This document shows, one piece after another, positions 60,680-64,000 of a stretch of DNA of 64,000 nt. This DNA is from Microtetraspora glauca (GTDB taxonomy: Bacteria; Actinomycetota; Actinomycetes; Streptosporangiales; Streptosporangiaceae). Numbering within the stretch: position 1 is the stretch's first letter; every line of letters begins with the position of its first letter. The notes beneath the pieces are model-generated. The model ran no database searches. It had not been told where the DNA came from and saw only the letters and a list, made by a program, of their open reading frames with translations. The stretch is taken from the NCBI GenBank assembly GCA_001570385.1, contig BBYL01000010.1, positions 310,001 to 374,000 of the forward strand, given 5' to 3'. Made by a program: the position numbers and the translations under genes.

Positions 60680-62424
60680 CAGTCCTCGTTCTCCCACTTC
60701 GGCGCCATGTCTCGGGCGTACTTGATGTCGTCGTTGCTGGTGCCGGCGGCGACCATCGGCCAGACCATCGCGTCCTGATGGACGACGAAGTCGACCACCA
60801 CGGGAACATCGTTGATCTCCATGGCCTTGCGGATCGTGGCGTCGACGTCCTCCGGTCGTTCGCAGCGCAGACCAACACAACCGTACGCCTCGGCCAGCTT
60901 GACGAAGTCCGGGATCCTCCGGACCGTCTGCAGGTTCGTGTTGGAGTACCGCTGGTTGTAGAACAGCGTCTGCCACTGGCGAACCATGCCGAGATTACCG
61001 TTGTTGATGACGGCCACCTTGATCGGCACACCCTCGATGGCGCAGGTGGCCAGCTCCTGGTTGGTCATCTGGAAGCAGCCGTCGCCGTCGATCGCCCACA
61101 CGGTGGACTCGGGCCGCCCCATCTTGGCGCCCATCGCGGCCGGGACCGCGAACCCCATCGTGCCCGCGCCGCCGGAGTTGATGAACGTCCCCGGGTTCTC
61201 GTAGCCGATGAACTGCGCCGCCCACATCTGGTGCTGGCCGACGCCCGCCGTGTAGTACGCGTCGGGGCCGACGATGGCGCTCAGCCGCTCGATGACGTAC
61301 TGCGGAGCGAGGGAGCCGTCGGCGAACTCCTCGTAACCCAGGGGGTAGGTCCGCCGGTAGCCGTCGAGCAGGGTCCACCACTCGTCGAAGTCGCCCTTGC
61401 GACCGTCGGCGTGCTCATGCTCGATCGCCGCGATCAGGTCGCTGATGACCTCGCGGCAGTCACCCACGATCGGCACGTCCGCGTGGCGGTTCTTGGAGAT
61501 CTCCGCCGGGTCGATGTCGGCGTGGACGACCTTGGCGTGCGGCGCGAAGCTGGACAGATCGCCGGTCACGCGGTCGTCGAAGCGGGTGCCGAGCGCGATG
61601 AGCAGGTCGGACCGCTGAAGCGCTCCGACGGCCGACACGCTGCCGTGCATGCCGGGCATGCCCATGTGCTGGCGGTGGCTGTCGGGGAAGGTGCCGCGTG
61701 CCATCAGCGTCGTGACGACCGGGATGCCGGTCAGCTCGGCCAGCCGCAGCAGTTCGGGGGCCGCGCCCGCCTTGTGCACGCCGCCGCCGACGTAGAGGAC
61801 GGGCCGCTTGGACTCCACGATCAGCCGGGCCGCCTCGCGGATCTGCTTCGAGTGCGGGCGGGTGACCGGACGGTATCCGGGCAGCTGCAGGACCGGCGGC
61901 CACGAGAACGTCATGGTGTCCTGCATCGCGTCCTTGGCGATGTCGACCAGGACCGGGCCGGGCCGCCCCGTCGAGGCGATGTGGAACGCCTCGGCGATCG
62001 TCCGGGGAATGTCGGCGGCCTCGGTGACCAGGAAGTTGTGCTTCGTGATCGGCATCGTGATGCCGGAGATGTCCGCTTCCTGGAAGGCGTCCGTGCCGAT
62101 CAGGGGCGTCGCCACCTGCCCGGTGATCGCGACGATCGGCACCGAGTCCATGTACGCGTCCGCGATGGCGGTGACCAGGTTCGTCGCACCCGGACCGCTG
62201 GTCGCCATGCAGACCCCCACCTTGCCGGTGGCCTGGGCGTATCCCTCGGCCGCGTGGCCGGCGCCCTGCTCGTGCCGTACAAGCACGTGCCGGACCTTGG
62301 TCGAGTCGTAGAGGGGATCATAGGCCGGGAGGATGGCACCGCCCGGGATCCCGAACACCGTGTCGACCCCGACGTGCTCCAGCGCCCTCACGAGGGCCTG
62401 GGCACCTGTCATCTGTTCGGTCAT
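60679..62424 (-). CDS. ilvB: acetolactate synthase large (catalytic) subunit
   Basis: A 581-aa TPP enzyme. The catalytic Glu is in [20 protein letters not shown], the FAD/domain-2 region includes [19 protein letters not shown], and the TPP-Mg motif is [14 protein letters not shown]...[14 protein letters not shown]. These features distinguish biosynthetic AHAS from catabolic ALS. AAGGA lies 8 nt before the ATG. Upstream are an Ile/Leu/Val leader peptide, an attenuator and an NdgR-type operator, so expression should respond to charged BCAA tRNAs and to NdgR. Confidence 0.97.
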   Translation of the reverse strand: MTEQMTGAQALVRALEHVGVDTVFGIPGGAILPAYDPLYDSTKVRHVLVRHEQGAGHAAEGYAQATGKVGVCMATSGPGATNLVTAIADAYMDSVPIVAITGQVATPLIGTDAFQEADISGITMPITKHNFLVTEAADIPRTIAEAFHIASTGRPGPVLVDIAKDAMQDTMTFSWPPVLQLPGYRPVTRPHSKQIREAARLIVESKRPVLYVGGGVHKAGAAPELLRLAELTGIPVVTTLMARGTFPDSHRQHMGMPGMHGSVSAVGALQRSDLLIALGTRFDDRVTGDLSSFAPHAKVVHADIDPAEISKNRHADVPIVGDCREVISDLIAAIEHEHADGRKGDFDEWWTLLDGYRRTYPLGYEEFADGSLAPQYVIERLSAIVGPDAYYTAGVGQHQMWAAQFIGYENPGTFINSGGAGTMGFAVPAAMGAKMGRPESTVWAIDGDGCFQMTNQELATCAIEGVPIKVAVINNGNLGMVRQWQTLFYNQRYSNTNLQTVRRIPDFVKLAEAYGCVGLRCERPEDVDATIRKAMEINDVPVVVDFVVHQDAMVWPMVAAGTSNDDIKYARDMAPKWENED

Positions 62425-62463
62425 CGGCTCGTTCCTTGTGGCTGAGCTGTCTGTCTGCTGGCA

Positions 62464-62499
62464 TAAAAAATGCCCCGTCCGCCGATGCGGATCTGGGGC
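62464..62499 (-). terminator. transcription attenuator of ilvBNC
   Basis: On the minus strand GCCCC-AGA-TCCGC pairs with GCGGA-C-GGGGC around a small internal loop and is followed by ATTTTTTATG. It lies 23 nt after the leader stop and 40 nt before ilvB. Confidence 0.8.
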
Positions 62500-62521
62500 G
62501 CGCGCAGGACCTAGTGCTTCG

Positions 62522-62569
62522 TCAGGCCGCGCGCCTGCGAAGTACTACGAGGATCCCACTGCGATGCAT
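62522..62569 (-). CDS. ilvBNC attenuation leader peptide (Ile-Leu-Val-Val-Leu)
   Basis: A 15-residue [18 protein letters not shown], with five consecutive BCAA codons (ATC CTC GTA GTA CTT), including GTA and CTT, which are rare in this GC-rich genome. It ends just before the attenuator. Ribosome stalling on these codons should release ilvBNC expression. No clear ribosome site. Confidence 0.85.
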   Translation of the reverse strand: MHRSGILVVLRRRAA

Positions 62570-62621
62570 GGCTACACGATGTCCGATCCACGCGCCCCTC
62601 GTCAAATTATCTCGGACACCG

Positions 62622-62638
62622 GTCTCACTATATGAGAT
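62622..62638. promoter_or_regulatory. NdgR-like operator upstream of the ilvB leader
   Basis: GTCTC-ACTATAT-GAGAT, one arm base off the leuC/ndgR/cimA form. It lies 53 nt from the leader ATG. A GATAAT element at 62606-62611 (minus) may be the -10 box. Confidence 0.6.
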
Positions 62639-62688
62639 CAACTTCCCCGCTCCGTACCGGCTGCCGCACCCCGGCGAAGCCGCCGACC

Positions 62689-64000
62689 CTACGCGGTGTT
62701 CTGGAGAGTGGTGCGCATCAGGTGGTCGACTCCGCGTGCGGCCATGGGCCGTGCGACGAGGTATCCCTGGCCTCGCGTGCAGCCCATCTCACGCAGCAGT
62801 TCGAGCTGCTCTGGGCGTTCGATGCCCTCGGCGACGACGATCAGACCGAGGTCGTGGCCGAGTCGCACGATGGTGCGGGTGAGGAGGGTGAGAGTCTCGT
62901 CACGTCCGAGCCCTGAGACGAACGACGGATCGATTTTGATCATGTCCACCGGGAGCTGGCGGAGGAAGGCCAGCGAGGCGTAGCCGGTGCCGAAGTCGTC
63001 GATCGCGAGCCGTACTCCGAGAGCGCGCAGCTCCGACAGCTTGGCCACGGTGTCCTCGGCGTCTTCGACGAGCATCTCCTCGATGACCTCGAGCGTGAGC
63101 GCGCTGGCGGGCAGCCCGCTCTCGGCCAGCGCCTCGGAGACCGTCTCCACGAACCGCGGTGCGGTGATCTGCCGCGCCGACAGGTTGAGGGAGAGGCCGA
63201 TGTCCCAGGAGGACTCGCGCCAGCCGGCCACCTCGCGGCAGGCCTCTTTGAGTATCCACTCGCTCAGCGGCACGATCAGCCCGGTGTCCTCGGCGGGGCC
63301 GAGGAACTGCTCGGGTGGTACGAACGTGCTGCCGCGCCACCACCGGACGAGCGCCTCGACGGCGGTGACCCGCGAGGTCGCGAGGTCGACGACGGGCTGG
63401 TACTCGACGGCGAACTGCTTCTCCTGGAGAGCGCGCTGTAGATCGGCCGCGAGTTCGAGGCGGCGTACGACGTCGGCGTGCATGTGCGCGGCGAAGACCT
63501 CGACTCGCCGCCCGCCCAGTTCCTTGGCCCGGGACATCGCGACGTCGGCGTTCCGCAGGAGGTCTCCGGCGGGTACGCCGTCCTCGGCGAAGGCGACGCC
63601 GACGCTGGCGGTCAGCGGCATGTCCCGGTCGGCGACGCGGAACGGCTCGGAGGAGACCGCGCGGACGAGCCGCTCGGCCAGGTCGATCGCGGTCTGGGCG
63701 TCCGTGCTGCTGGAGGCGCCGCCCCCGACCAGCACGGCGAACTCGTCGCCGCCCCATCGGGCCAGCGTGTCGTCGGCGCGTACGGCGGCGCGCAACCGGC
63801 GGGCCGCCTGGCCGAGGAGGTAGTCGCCGCTGGCATGGCCGACGGAGTCGTTGACCCCGGTGAACCCGTCGAGGTCCAGGAAGATCACGGCGGTGCGGCC
63901 GCCGTTCGGCCGGGCGAGGACCTCGCGGGCCCGTTCCTCGAAGTACGCCCGGTTGGGCAGCCCGGTGATCCCGTCGTGGAAGGTGAGGTGGGTCACCTGG
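62689..64000 (-). CDS. GGDEF-EAL cyclic-di-GMP turnover protein, C-terminal part (5' end beyond the right edge)
   Basis: The visible 436 residues hold a GGDEF domain (LTFHDGITGLPNR, FLDLDGFTGVND, active site RWGGDEFAV, with an inhibitory RxxD site RADD five residues before) and a full EAL domain. In the EAL domain, VEALVRW, NLSARQ, LEVIEE, IDDFGTGYAS, IKIDPSF, VAEGIER and RGQGYLVARP keep all metal and catalytic residues. Both synthesis and hydrolysis of c-di-GMP are possible. The frame is still open at the window end, so sensory or membrane domains upstream are unseen. In Streptomyces such proteins control development. Confidence 0.93.
   Translation of the reverse strand, partial: QVTHLTFHDGITGLPNRAYFEERAREVLARPNGGRTAVIFLDLDGFTGVNDSVGHASGDYLLGQAARRLRAAVRADDTLARWGGDEFAVLVGGGASSSTDAQTAIDLAERLVRAVSSEPFRVADRDMPLTASVGVAFAEDGVPAGDLLRNADVAMSRAKELGGRRVEVFAAHMHADVVRRLELAADLQRALQEKQFAVEYQPVVDLATSRVTAVEALVRWWRGSTFVPPEQFLGPAEDTGLIVPLSEWILKEACREVAGWRESSWDIGLSLNLSARQITAPRFVETVSEALAESGLPASALTLEVIEEMLVEDAEDTVAKLSELRALGVRLAIDDFGTGYASLAFLRQLPVDMIKIDPSFVSGLGRDETLTLLTRTIVRLGHDLGLIVVAEGIERPEQLELLREMGCTRGQGYLVARPMAARGVDHLMRTTLQNTA

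Overview
The window comes from a high-GC actinomycete chromosome. The pairing of recG, a DAK-domain gene, rpmB, thiD, thiL, ddl and gpsA with a leuCD-gltX-cimA-ilvE-leuB-serA-ilvCNB amino-acid region is typical of filamentous Actinobacteria. An F420 biosynthesis gene (cofC/fbiD), an NdgR-type IclR regulator and gene content suggest Streptosporangiales or a close relative (inference). Nearly everything looks chromosomal. I see no prophage, transposase or CRISPR array.

Layout. 1-11.8 kb is housekeeping: recG (cut by the left edge), a FakA-like kinase, rpmB, thiD, thiL, a stand-alone Lrp/AsnC sensor domain, a DUF3515 lipoprotein, ddl, a Cys/Met-type PLP protein that lacks its Schiff-base lysine, gpsA, plsC and cofC. 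11.8-17.3 kb is accessory: a DHA2 exporter with a divergent TetR, a small cold-shock-like protein, and a RibD_C/DGPF/ECF sigma cassette. 17.3-23.1 kb holds HU, leuD, leuC, ndgR, an acidic protein of unknown function and a thioesterase. 23.5-23.8 kb is a three-tRNA cluster (Gln-CTG, Glu-CTC, Glu-CTC). 24-33 kb carries an M3 peptidase, PadR/MATE, gltX with an FAH-family hydrolase, a monooxygenase with a His-rich insert, a glyoxalase and a secreted heparinase-like protein. 33-38.4 kb holds cimA, an O-methyltransferase, a Uma2 remnant, ilvE and leuB. 38.4-42.8 kb is a ROK regulator and a sugar ABC transporter. 43.5-45.2 kb is serA. 45.4-59 kb is mixed: SseB-like, DUF421, flavoprotein, GPH symporter, methyltransferase, PadR-ABC-FtsX, CAP, DUF1707-FHA and a PBP4-type carboxypeptidase. 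59.1-62.6 kb is ilvC-ilvN-ilvB, followed by a GGDEF-EAL protein cut by the right edge.

The main theme is branched-chain amino-acid (BCAA) control. Three tiny leader peptides rich in Leu/Ile/Val codons lie on the minus strand: MFYGLLIIGRRAG before cim[16 protein letters not shown] before ilvB, and MARQVFVLIICRGGA at 43.2 kb. Each has hairpins expected of transcription attenuation. Each is preceded by 40-53 nt, by a GTCTC-N7-GAGAC-like inverted repeat. The same repeat occurs in front of ndgR itself and of leuC, so the five sites look like an NdgR regulon within one window. The third leader is an orphan: no BCAA gene follows it. A possible 36-aa ORF and then a convergent sugar-transport operon lie downstream. 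It may be a displaced leuB leader or may control the small ORF.

Other points worth checking: the Lys-to-Arg pseudo-PLP enzyme beside ddl; thiL, whose conserved N-terminus has no ATG/GTG/TTG start; a 24-bp perfect palindrome before padR-ABC-FtsX; a ROK protein without its zinc ligands; dispersed palindromic repeats; and a recurring -10/N6-7/start-codon spacing suggesting leaderless mRNAs.
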